The notes below the pieces were generated by a model. It saw nothing but the letters and a program-made list of their open reading frames with translations. It was not told the origin of the DNA and did not search any database. The position numbers were made by a program, and so were the translations under genes. Positions 24,600 to 36,045 of a DNA stretch of 64,000 nucleotides are shown here, one piece after another. The stretch comes from Vitis vinifera (lineage: Eukaryota > Streptophyta > Magnoliopsida > Vitales > Vitaceae): contig NC_081810.1 in the NCBI RefSeq assembly GCF_030704535.1, forward strand, positions 22,296,501 through 22,360,500. The letters are read 5' to 3'. How positions within the stretch are numbered: position 1 is the first letter of the stretch; each line of letters starts with the position of its first letter.

Positions 24600-25175
24600 T
24601 AATAACAGTAGGAGCAGCAGCAGCGGCAATATTGACATACTAGCACAACATGTAAGTCCAATGATATGCGGACTAACAATCAAGTTCACTTAATGCAAAG
24701 TTCCAGAGTCATAGGCCAACTACAATGATGTCATGTGTCTCTTCATAATCCCATGCCTTCATCTAATTCCTAAGCTAAGGAATGGTTAAATAGTAGTAGC
24801 AGCAGGAACAGCAGCATTTGCTAGCACAACATGTAAGTCTGATGACATGTGGAGTAACAATCAAGTCCACTTGTTGTAAAGTTCAATGGTTCTAAGGCAA
24901 CAACACTGATGTCATGCATCAATTCATAATCCCCATGCTTTCATTTCACTCCTAGGCTAACGAATGGTTGTACTTAAGCAGCAGAGGAACAGTAGTATTA
25001 GCAGCAGTAATAGTAGTAGCAGCACATACTGGCACAACATGCAAATCTGATGACAAGTAGACTAACAATTGAATCCACTCGTTGAAGAGCTCCATGGTCC
25101 TAGGCAACTACAATGATGTCATGTGTCTCTCCATAATCCCCAAGCCTTCATCTCATTCCTAGGTTAAAAGATGGT
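24600..25175. repeat. Three-copy tandem repeat, about 180-210 bp unit, with AGC-rich start
   Basis: Three successive paragraphs share the same order of blocks: (AGC/AGT)n, then AGCACAACATG.AA.T, GATGA.A.G.GGA.TAACAAT, CA..GATGTCATG..TC, CATAATCCCC, and CTTTCAT.TCA.TCCTAGG. The block CATAATCCC recurs at about 24745, 24925 and 25132. The unit is non-coding and sits in the putative 5' UTR intron of the coiled-coil gene. Confidence 0.8.
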
Positions 25176-27634
25176 TATGCTTGAGCTAGACGATCATCAT
25201 TTGGGTGAAAGCCTGAGCCCCTTGATTGTCCACAAAACATGGATGTAACATATGGAAGAAAGATTGGATCACTTCACTCATCTAGGAGACTAGGATGAAG
25301 AGGTTGATTATGTCACATAGCTCCTATCAAGTTGGGGAAGAGGGTTCCCTCCATTGTCCTAGGCCTGACTTCTCCTGGAAATCAACCCAGAAGGGAACCT
25401 CTGCATGAATTACCCTGCCCTTAATGGCTGATTTAATATGAAAGGGAGGTTATTCGTGTACAAGAGACAAATTAATGCCTCATTACTGTTATGATTTGGA
25501 TCCGCATAAAAAAGGTATATATTTCACTCTCCATTGAAAAATGATGAAAAGAAAAATCACCAGAGAGGGAATCTCAAGTGCCTTACAAGCACGATTTCCC
25601 TATTAATCCCCTTCTCTCCTCCCACACTACTTTACTCTCCCCTCCAACTCAAACATCAAACCATCCATGTGATGGACCTGCTCTCCTACTAAAGCCCCAA
25701 TAGCAACAAACTCTAATCCTAGTCATTGGATAGCAGCAGCAGCAATTCAGGATTGCAATCCTATGGAGGTTGTTAAATTAAATCAAAGAGAATGAAGTTA
25801 AAGATCACATAGAAGAACAAATCTCAACCCCTGGAACCTTAATCCCAAGTGTCAAATTCAATAACATTAACAATAGGGACAAGTGCCAAGTTTGAAACCA
25901 TGTACCAAGAAAAGGTTATCTATAAAAGCATATATTATATAACAATGACAATAACAAATTAATAATCTATTCATCTTTACAAACAAAAAATATGGGAACC
26001 AAAAAAATATAAACCCAAACCAACAAATATAATGATTCCCTCGTTTTTCCCACGACAAAGAGGAATTCATACTAAATTTCAATTTCATCTTTCCTCAAAA
26101 GGCTTTGGTCATATGGCTTAAGTTGTTGTCTTTTGGTACTAGAGCCACTTTGGATATAGCCATAGAAAGGCAGCCATGAAAAAAGCAATCTCAAACTAAT
26201 TGATCACCACCACAAGGAAGACCAGCCCGCTCAATGTAAGAAGGATTTGTTGTCGTCACTCAGCCAAGCACGGTGGACTTCAGTGACCCAATTTATAAAT
26301 TCAAGATATTGAATGTCTTAAGAGTTTATGAAAAATTAGGTGGCTTACTTTCATTTTATTGTAGAGTCATTGACAACTGTTATCAGAGACCTTTCAGCCT
26401 CTATAGGCTGTGCTTATGACTACATGGAATGTCAAGGTAAAAACATGGACAATGGCCCTTGAAGCAGGAATATTTTAATGGATAGAGAGATAAGCTATAA
26501 CATCAATTATACCAGATGGCATTATAGCATTGAAAAGGAATCATAAGAACCAGGTAAAGCATTCGAATTCCCAAAAGATATAGCAAAGGAATAGTGACGA
26601 GATACTTAATACAAGTGTACAAGACTCTAATTATCATGTGACACACAACCATTCACTCAGGAAGGACGGATGATTTGATGCCATATACCTAATAGATTTG
26701 AAATGTTACAATTTGCTTCCAACACAATGTAACACCTAGAGGAATGGTTGATAACTATTTCATCCACCAAAAGTGCTGCATGAGAGTCCTTATCCACTCT
26801 TTATGATTTAAGTGGCTAAAGTAGCACTTCTAGCATGCTTAGACCAACACATCAATCAAACATTTAACCACGATTACCCCTGGAGTCCAAAAACAAGTCC
26901 TTTGGTAATGCAATCTCACCTAGCATTCTTCCTATATCTGCTCAATTGTATCCTTCTTTTTAAGAAAAAGTCATACAGAAACCGGCATTAAGACCAAATA
27001 GCATACAATAATTGACCCTTTCTTGCAAATGAAGACTCCAAAATTGGATTTTTCCTCCTATATTCTTTCATACCACTATATACTTGGATTGGGTAATTGG
27101 ATTTTCACATGAATAATTTTGGTTCTATCTCAACATCTCCAGAACCAAGTTATGCTATTTTTTTTTTTTTTTTGGATAATATCCCTGCCATCACCAAATA
27201 AGCCTATAAATTATTCTCCCAACCTTCGCCTTCTTTACATCAGCCCCGGCAAAGAGAACAACACCCTCTACAAATAACCATTTTGGCCTTTTCTAAATTT
27301 GCATAATTTTGTCAAAAGCACTCCAAAACTCCAGTCCCTAGACACCCATACACCCATACAAAGGTAAAGCAGAACAAAATTTCAAAAAAAAAAAAAAAAA
27401 AAAAATCCCAATTCAATGGATCCATCTGAAACTAATACAACCTAAACCCCATAACCATAAATGATTCACAATTGAAAAAAACAAACGGAAAAAAAAATAG
27501 AATAATGATTATACTGATATTGAATTAAAACGATACTCAGAACAAATCAAAACAAACCTTAACTTCAACACGTGGGATCATGTAAAAGATTCAAGAATAT
27601 AGACTTGCTGTAAATTTCTGCAATTAAAACAAAA
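25176..27634. other. No gene seen; possible 5' UTR intron
   Basis: AT-rich sequence with poly(T) near 27155-27173 followed by GGATAAT, a possible LINE-tail relic, and poly(A) near 27387. No conserved exon is recognised on either strand. Confidence 0.4.
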
Positions 27635-27657
27635 TTATAAAAAGAAACGAAACCGTA

Positions 27658-27860
27658 CCTTAAAAACCAAAGTTGACTGACCCTTCCCCTTGCAGGAAGT
27701 CGAAGACGAAGACGAGGAGGACGAGGAAGGTTGTGATTGGGTACGTGTCAACCAATCATAGCCAAAGCAGAGCAGTGGCTTTGAGGGCTGGTAGCTCAAG
27801 CACGACTGCAAGACTACACATTTTGGGTCGTCGCTTCCAGACTTAATTGAGTTGACTTGG
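27658..27860 (-). other. Possible non-coding first exon (5' UTR) of the coiled-coil gene
   Basis: An island of higher GC with a CT-rich, exon-like composition on the minus strand, ending in TTTTTAAG followed by a good donor GTACGG at about 27658-27653. No start codon leads into a long conserved frame, so it looks like 5' UTR. The nearest downstream gene on this strand starts at 21621, which would make a 5' UTR intron of about 6 kb. This is inference from composition and one splice site. It could instead be a first exon of an unrelated transcript. Confidence 0.35.
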
Positions 27861-27949
27861 AATGGACCATGATTGGGCCCAAGCCTGGCTACCATTTGAA
27901 GAATGCTATTTGTAAAATAATAAATATGAAGATGAGAAAACAATTATAA

Positions 27950-29620
27950 ATATTTATTATCTCGCAATATAAAATCAAAAGAAAATGGAGAAAAAATTAA
28001 GGGTATGTTGTGTTTTTGAAAACTGTTCTAAAAAATCATTTTTAAAAATAATTTTTAGTGTTTTTAGAAACAAAATTACTCATTTGGGAATTAAATTTTA
28101 AAAAACAATTTTTGCTCTCGAAAACTTAAGAAAACATGTTTGATTGAGTTAAGAATTTTTTTTTTAAAATAAAAAAAATAAAAAAAATGTTTAGAAGTTG
28201 GTTTTTTTCATAACTTCTCTTGATTTATGAAAAAATATATAAATAAAAAAATTGAACAAAAGATAATAATTAGAGAATGATGAATTTGAATGGAAAATCA
28301 TATTACATTTAACTATCTATCCTTTTTTTTTTTTTCCTACTTTCTACCAAACCTTATCCCTCCAACATCCTTTCCAATTATTTTAATTTTTAAAAATAAC
28401 AATAATAGATGTGTTTTAAACATAAAAATAATTTGACTACAAATCTAAATTCTTTTTCATATGTTTAATTTTTGTAAAATATTTTTTTATCAACTTAATA
28501 TTTTAAATATATTAAAAAATTTATTGTATCCATTTTAAAATTAAAAAAATTGTATCAATTTTTAATATAAAAATTATTTTTTAAAATAATTTTTTATTTT
28601 TATTTTTTTTACCTTTTAAACCTTTTGCATAACGACCCTAACCGCAAATTATTTCTTCACCTTCTTGGTTGTCCTCTGAGATCTCTCCTGCATTCTCTCC
28701 CACGATCTCTCCTTCGCACTTCTCATGATTGCTACTGCTATAGAATTCACGCTTCTCTCTTCCTCTTTCATCTCATTAACTTCATTCCCCTAGTCTTATT
28801 TCTCTCACAAACACGCTTATTTACCTACCTTTGTCGTTCCATATGAAGCTCAGATTGCAGTCTCCACCATTACCAACATTGTTGCCAACAATAATTGTGG
28901 GGGGGGGAATGAGATTACAAATTTGAGGGTTTGTTCATTTGAGATTTAGTTCAATTTACTGGATGATGCATTTTTGACGGTTTGAAAGTTTGAGAACAAT
29001 TTTATATTTTTCTTAACAAAATAACTAAAAAAAGTATGTTTGATAACTAAAAAACTATTTTCTATTTTATATTTTAAAGAACAAAAATTTGCTTAATTTT
29101 TAAAAGTTGTTTTAAAAAATAATTATATAAATATGTATAATGATTAAAAATAAAACTTTAAATATAAAAATTATTTTTAAAACATATTTAAAAATAGATT
29201 AATAATATTTATGTTTTTAAATAAATTTTTGTTTTACAAAACATTATAAAATAATTTTAAAAAATTGTTCTAAAAAACTAATTTTTAGAACTATTCTAAA
29301 AAAATAGTTACCAAATAAGGCTCGATGAACCAAACTTTACATCTCAAACCTTCAACATGCATAATAAAATCTAAATTATTAGATAAGAATATAACCAATA
29401 TAACCATAATATAAAATAATAAGACTGCATATAAATAATGAGATTATGATAAAAAATTGTACAAAACTTGATTGAAGTAATGAAATCACAATACATATTT
29501 GATGCGATTTTTTGATAACATTTCTCAATAAATACCGAAGTAGCAATATAGTTGGAACCTAAAAAAAAATTTAAAATTAAAAAATAAAAATAAAATAAAA
29601 TTGCAGAAGCATATTTCATG
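27950..29620. other. AT-rich intergenic region with short dispersed repeats
   Basis: Long runs of the type TTTTTAGAACAATTTTTAAAAA at 28005-28600 and 29020-29310 resemble AT-rich small dispersed elements seen again at 51.7, 53.0 and 54.0 kb. A CT-rich patch at 28650-28850 has no supportable gene. No coding region. Confidence 0.5.
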
Positions 29621-30640
29621 TGAAAGTGGGTGAAGTGGCAAAGGAATTTTCAAGTTGTCTTCCTCGAAACTTCCAAAGCACAAAGTCATACTTCTATTAG
29701 TGACAGGAGAATCCTCCCAACTTGCTTCCTTTCTGTCACAAAAGCAATGATGTCTTCAAAGAGTTGGAATCTGCAACAAGCACATCGTATGCAAGAATCC
29801 ACTGGGAAAAGCCGTTCATCGTGGCATTCATTGGCAATGGGAAAGGGTTCATTTGGATATGAATTTGAGTTTGATTTTTAAGACACTAAAGTTAAACAAA
29901 TGCACATCTTTCAAATATGTTCAAAGATCAATCAATTCTAACCTTGTAGAATTATATACCAATCAAGGGTCTATTAAAATATCTATCTTATCATACGTAT
30001 GGTGGGAGGACTTGGCTTCTTTGTCCATGAAAATCATAACCATCTGTTGTCGACCTTTCGGCTGATCAGGTGTGAGCGGAAAATGGAAAGGATTTAGGCA
30101 AGAGGCATCATGTCGTCTTTGACAGCCAATACCACCCGTAATCTCCGCCTTAAAAATTTTCTATGCAAAAGTTTTGGTGACCCATGTAGATCTAATCACG
30201 CTTAGGGCTCTTCTTATAGGTGTCAAGTCAGTCAGACTTAGATTGGATGGGTGCCAGTTGGATGGTTTTGAGTTTAACAAGTGTTATTCATGGGTAAACA
30301 TATTTTAATTTCATTTACAGGAGTCTTGACTTTTCGGGCGGGTTATATTTCTTGTTTGATTTTTGAATTCCTTTCACACATGATTTAATGTCTAGTTGGT
30401 CATCATGAGTTATTTTAGGTTCTTTTGAGGTGGAGTTTTATAAATGGCTTGAAATTTAACTATTTTTAGCATCATTGGGACTTACATAAAGTTGTTTGGT
30501 GCTTTAGATTTTGTCTTTTAAAGGTGATAACTTTTTTGGAAATCATGAGTCACGAGCCTAGGCTTCTCTAGAAAATAAACATGGCTTCAAAAATCAATTA
30601 AGAACCGAAAGCATATCTTGATTGGATGTTTCCTGACCAA
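29621..30640. other. No gene recognised
   Basis: A short open stretch at 29630-29881 (plus) encodes a Ser/Lys-rich peptide of 83 residues with no family resemblance I know. It is followed by decayed sequence and, from about 30.1 kb, by what may be the flank of an LTR remnant. Treat as unassigned. Confidence 0.35.
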
Positions 30641-30699
30641 ATACAGTCTGCAAAATTCATTTAAGAAGAATCTAATATCATAAAAGACATTATAGATCG

Positions 30700-32009
30700 C
30701 GTTTATCTAATAGTCTTCCATTCGATCTCTTCAAGCATGGTACTAGATATGAGAAAATAGTGGTCTTTTCTCTCTTGAAAGATGGTTGGGGTTTTCTCTT
30801 TGAAAATTCTCTCTAGAAGAAGATTGGAAAAAACTAAAACCCTAATCTCTAATAGGGGTATTTTCTAGGCTTCACTATGGGCTTAGGCCACCTAATGTAA
30901 TCCAATTGGGTCATAATTAATTAATTAACTCTAATGGGCTCCAATTAGTTAATTAGCCTATATCAAAAAGATAATTCATAATATTCAATGCAACCTTACG
31001 CTTTTATCAAAACGCCCTTATGGACACTAATGAACCAAAAAAACCAAATCCTTCAAATAAAATGTACTTCCATGAAATAGGAGCTTGAGTTGGGATTATA
31101 ACGACCTATAAGAAAATAATGGCTTATTCAAAATCCAATTCGAATTCCACTAAAGAGAATCAATTGTACTCCAATATCCTATATAATTACAATGAGGCGA
31201 ACCTTAGGTCTGTGTTCTATTATCCCCTACATGTAGACCCCCTATGAATTAATGTCCATAATTTGACAAGATAATTCTGTCACCTATCAAGATTATCTCT
31301 TCAATCCTTAAATTATAGATCCACCTATTATGTGATTAATTGACATACTCTAACTCCAATGAGCATATGTTAAATTTTTAATAAGGAAATGGTTATAGTC
31401 TTATAAATCACATGTCCTTTGTATCGCTTAAGGGAGACACGATGTCTCACTCTTATGAGAATACCGATTGCCACTAACCTTTATCAATAGTGACTTAATC
31501 CATAGATATATGACCATATTAGGGTCTCACCTATAAGTCAAAGCCTCCTATTAATTTTGTGTTCAATATCCCCTCAAAGTTAAAAGACCATGTGGCATTA
31601 CTTGGTGAATCATAACAATTGATAGTCTTACGTCATGATTCACCAAAGGTCATATCCAATGTGCTATCGTACACACTAGTGCGCTCATAATGGGAAACCC
31701 ATCTTGACGGCCAAGATAGGTCATCTCTTTAATTAGGAGGTGATGTCCTATAGTTTTGACTGGATTACCCAAATCTATGAATTGATTGTGAATAACTTAT
31801 CATCTTGCAAGGAACCCATGACTTGCATTATTTGTACAACTCCTAATGCACCTAAGTCATTTATAATACATGTAATATGAACATGTATGCTCAGATAACC
31901 AATTAATGCATATGAGATAGTAAAGTGAACAAGAAACATAAATAAATAAATTTATTAATGAATCTAAAACTATTAGCGATGTCATATTTTTTAGGGCTCT
32001 ATTCCAACA
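30700..32009 (-). mobile_element. LTR of a retrotransposon (minus orientation), left end unresolved
   Basis: Read on the minus strand it starts with TGTTGGAATAGAGCCC at 32009. It shares a long string of blocks, in order, with the LTR at 32237-35075: AACCCATGACTTG, TAGGAGGT, CACACTAGTG, GATTCACC, CCTATAAG, TTAATTAG. The left end cannot be fixed, since no TG..CA end with a duplication of the flanking GTTGA was found, so about 30.7 kb is approximate. It could be a solo LTR or a truncated element; no internal genes adjoin it. Confidence 0.7.
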
Positions 32010-32019
32010 GTTGACCTAC

Positions 32020-32236
32020 CCTTATGTTGGGAGATTTGATTTAAACAAGCTTGAGCCTTCTGGTGATGAAGACAAAGAGCTTGACCCTATTGGGTTTGAT
32101 GCTACCCCATTTTTTGAGGTGTAATATTCTAATGTTATTTCAAACTCTATTTGCTTATTTTTTTTGTGCACTAGGACTTATTCTACCATTTTTATGTATA
32201 TACTTTTGTTTTAGGAATCGAGTTGTATGTGTTTGA
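32020..32236 (+). other. Coding-looking remnant with a possible small intron, between two LTRs
   Basis: From 32023 the plus strand reads an acidic, codon-like stretch (DLNKLEPSGDEDKELDP.. FDATPFFE). It meets a possible donor at GAG|GTGTAA (about 32117) and a good acceptor TTTTGTTTTAG at about 32216. The frame would continue in the few codons before the LTR insertion point at 32237 and resume after it at 35081 for some 14 codons to a stop. I do not recognise the protein. It may be the broken end of a host gene or of a transposon gene. Confidence 0.3.
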
Positions 32237-35075
32237 TGTAGGAAATCTCGAATCACTCAATTCCTTAGCCCATAATCAAGTTAGATTCATGAAAATTCCT
32301 TAAGACATCTAGATCCTAGCAACATAATAAAAAATCACATTTTTAAATAGAAAGGATCTAGATATTTGATCAAAATATACAAACGATTTGGATGTTCCTA
32401 AATTAATTCTATTTGAAGAAAAACAAATCTATAGTCACTAGAAGTCTTGTACACCCAGAATCTTCCACCCAATGACTCTTCTTTGTTCCTTATAAATAGT
32501 TGGGGTTTGGGAAAGTAAAAACTAGGGCTCTCTTTTTATGGATGGTGGAAGAAGACAAAGGGTTGAAACCTTAACCCTTAAAGGGGTACTTATAAGGTTC
32601 CCTATTGAACTTAATTAACTTAAGCCTACCAAGGACTTGAGTCACCAAATTTAGCCAAAAAAAGGTCTTAATTACTTAAGTAGCCTAACAAGGCTATCCA
32701 ATAAAATAATTAGCCCAATCTAGATATATCATTCACTAACCCATATGCAATATTATAAAATTACCAAAATACCCTTATGCATATAAATGAACTATGAGTT
32801 AATCCAACCTTCATAAACCGTGCTAACAAAGTATATGAGTTTGAGTAGGGACCGCTGAGACCTATAAGAGAACATTGGCTCCCTTAGAATCAAATTATAA
32901 AGTTGATTTAACATTCCACTATAAAGAATCAACTACACTCTAGTACTTTATGTAAATAATAATTAGACATTAAATACTTTTGGTTTGTGACCTGTGTGAA
33001 ACTAAGGTTTGGTTAATCTTGATTTTGATGATAACAAAACAAGGTTTATAACTAATGATTATATTTCAAGTGTGATTAAACAAGACGATTTCCAAAGTGG
33101 CAATCACAAAGACAAATCAAGCCAAGGAAAAATCATGAAGAAGAAGACCACCTAAAAGAGAAGAGTTTTTCAAGACCCAAGCTTCTTAAGATTTCTTTGT
33201 AAGGTTGTTGGTGCACTAGGACTTTCATGCATTTCATTCTTTATTTATGCACCAAAATCATCCAAGAGTAATATTGTTTTAAATATCTTTAGAATTTGAT
33301 GATTTCATGTTTTCAACTAAGTGTTAAAAGGTTTTAAGTTGGAAAAGGTTGGGTGTTGAGCCAAAAAATGGCTCAACCGGTTCAACCAGATGAGGAACCG
33401 GTCGACCGGTTGTGCTCGTCCGGTCGAGTACCGATTGAGGGAGGTCAAAAAGTTTCTCTATCTCCCAATGACCTTTTTTTCCCGATCAAGGTAATTTTCT
33501 TCCCGATTGAGGACCGGTTGAGGCCAACGGTCACCTGCCAAATAGTAAATGTTAACGGCTAGTCAACCGGTCGACCCCTAGCTCGACCAGTCGAACCCCC
33601 AAATGGCTAGGTTGGTTTTTCTCTTCTATAAGAATGCTCCAAACTTCATTGTTTAAGAAGCTTAATCTTCCCAAATATTTTTTGATTATATTTGAGCCTT
33701 GGAAGAGTATTTTTGAGTGCACCATCATTTCAAAACTTACATATCTTTAGTGTACCATTCAATCCTAGTTTTTCTTGTATCATTTGAGCTTAAAGTTCTT
33801 ATGCTAGGATTCTTGTGAGATATTTTATTTGTAAATCCTTGAGAGAAAGTTGTTCAAGAGAGGGATATCTCTTGAGAAGTGTAAAGGGTGCTTGGAGCCA
33901 AAAGTCCAAGAAGGTGAATTGGAACCATAATCCAATTGTATTGCTTGAAGGCTTGGTTTGGAAGCCTTGGATTAGTGGAACCTCAAGCTCGGGATTGAAG
34001 CTAGAGGAGAGTGGATGTAGGCCGGGTTGCGCCGAACCACTATAAACTCTTGTGTTTGCATTCTCTCTTCCCTATTCTTTAATTTATATGCAATTGCCTT
34101 CATATTGCTTATCATATAATTGTCTCTTAAATTCACTTGTTTAAATTTGCGAAAAGAGACCATCACCCTATTCACCCCCTTTTAGGGTGATTACCATAGG
34201 TTGGATTAACCTCAAATTCCTAACAACCTGTTATTTATTGTATACAGTTTCCCATGAATTGGTGTTCGTAGTCTAATAGGTGAAAGTTATTAGCCTCTCA
34301 AGACTACTTTTACTATCCTTGAGTTACAAATCTTTTTATTGTGTGATCATCGAACATATCTAAACTCACAAAGAGCTTATATCAAGTTCCACTTAAGGAA
34401 CTATTATGATCATAGTTTACATGAACATACCTCCTTAAGATCACCCAATGAGACACATTATCTTAATCCCATGAGATATCACAATGCTTTTATTGAAAAT
34501 ATCTATCACTATCGACTTTTATCAACAATGGCTCAATCCATAAGATATATATGATCACTTTAGGATCTCACTTGTTGGTCAAAACCACTACTAACTTTGG
34601 TACAAGCTCAATATTCTCTCAAGATTAAGAGGCAATACAATGTAGCAATTTGGTGAAGTCATGACCACTTGATAACCTTAAGTCATGACTCACTGTGGGT
34701 CCTATCCAATATTGAACCATACACACTAGTGTACTTAGTATTGGAATCCCATCCCATTGACCAAGACTAATCATTCTTCTAATTAGGAGGTAGAACATTA
34801 CATCTTTTAATGAGTTGACTAAGACCATGAATTGGTTGTGAACAAATCATCTTCTTGTAAAGAACCCATAACTTGGATTTTTTGTGTAACTCTTAATGCA
34901 TTCAAGTCACGTACAATGCAAGAGATGCAAACTAGAATACTCATAAAGTACACTACATGGAATGAGAATAAATAAAAGTAAAATTGGAACTTTATTAATG
35001 AATAATGAACTTCAAATTTTGTTACATCATGTCATACTTTTAAGAGTTCATGCTTTTAAGGGCTTTATCCTAACA
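32237..35075 (-). mobile_element. Solo-LTR-like element with TTTGA target-site duplication, interrupted by a nested LTR
   Basis: The plus-strand ends are TGTAGG.. and ..TATCCTAACA (TG..CA), flanked by the 5-bp direct repeat TTTGA at 32232-32236 and 35076-35080, the hallmark of LTR-retrotransposon integration. After removing the nested insertion (32995-34230), about 1.6 kb remains, related in sequence and orientation to the LTRs on either side. No gag or pol is inside, so this is most simply a solo LTR left by recombination. Orientation is minus by comparison with the TGTTGGAATAGAGCCC start of its relative. Confidence 0.8.
32995..34225 (+). mobile_element. Nested solo LTR (1231 bp) with ACCTG target-site duplication
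   Basis: It begins TGTGAAACTAAGG and ends ..TTCCTAACA, flanked by ACCTG at 32990-32994 and 34226-34230. It interrupts the older LTR, whose sequence resumes at 34231 in register with its relatives. Near the right end it has CACCCTATTCACCCCC, typical of the 3' part of plant copia-type LTRs. It also has a cluster of ACCGGTCGACCGGT-like motifs at 33370-33600. No coding domain is present. It belongs to a different family from its host LTR. Confidence 0.85.
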
Positions 35076-35199
35076 TTTGAATTCTTCAAAAGCTTCATTC
35101 CAAGGCCTAAATCAATAAGGTGCATACAACTAACTTTCTAAGGACACTAGATATAGACAATCGAAGTGTTATAATCACAAAACTTAGATTTAGGTGTGC

Positions 35200-36045
35200 A
35201 AAAACATACTTTTGATTTGAATGTTTTGAAATTAGTTCCAGTTGATGAAGCGGATGATGCATATCTTGAAATACCTTACAATATTTTGCACAATAGCTTT
35301 TTCGATTTGGGTTTGGCACATGAGAATGGAGGAATTATCTTTATAGGGATAAAGGTTAGGGCTTTCTTTATCTAAAAGACACCCTTAAGAGGTTTTATAT
35401 AGACTTATTTATGGGATGACTTAAGCTCATTTTGGGCTTAGGTCATTAAATCTAGACTGAATCCTAATTAATTAATTTGTTTTATTGAACTCTAACTAAT
35501 TAATTAGCCCAATATAGAAAACCAATTCATAAAATCTTGTGCAATCTTGTGTATTTATCAAAATGCCTTTATGCACATATATGAATAAAGAACTCAAATA
35601 TCCCTTAAACCATGTGCCACCAACGATATGGCTTGAGTGGGGACATTGAGACCTATAAGAAAATATTGGCTCTCTTAGAATCTAATTTTGAAGTTGACTC
35701 GACATCCTACTACAGAGAGTCAATTACACTTCAATATCTTGTGATATTTAATTGAGATATAAAGTTCAAGTATTAACGACTGCACACAAGCTCACCATGA
35801 ACTGGTGTTCATAATTTAATGAAATAAATGCTATCAACCTCTCAAGATTACCTTTATAATCCTCGAGTCTCAGACCCTCTTATTATATGATCAATTGACA
35901 TACTCTAACCCTCCAAGAGAAAATGTCACTTAAGGAATTATTGTGGCTATAGTTTTCATGATTATGTGTTTAGGATCACCCAAGGGAACATATTGTGTCA
36001 ACTCATAAAGGCATCATAGTGTCTTCCTTAAGAATGTTGATTCAT
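35200..36045 (-). mobile_element. Third, truncated LTR copy of the same family
   Basis: Blocks match the other two minus-orientation LTRs in order: TTAATTAGCCCAATAT, GGGACATTGAGACCTATAAG, GGCTCTCTTAGAATCTAA, CATGAACTGGTGTTC and TGATCAATTGACATACTCTAAC. It stops before the TGTTGG start region and shows no duplication, so it is a fragment. Confidence 0.65.

Noticed and set aside
29630..29881. 83-codon open frame, plus strand
   Set aside because: No recognisable family, low-complexity Ser/Lys content; kept only as an unassigned region.
30530..30700. TTGGATG|TGTTTCC as the left end of the first LTR
   Set aside because: The flank TTGGA does not match the right flank GTTGA and the following bases do not align with the related LTR's end.
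33353..33562. 69-codon open frame in the inner LTR
   Set aside because: It covers the CCGGT palindrome cluster and lies entirely within a solo LTR.
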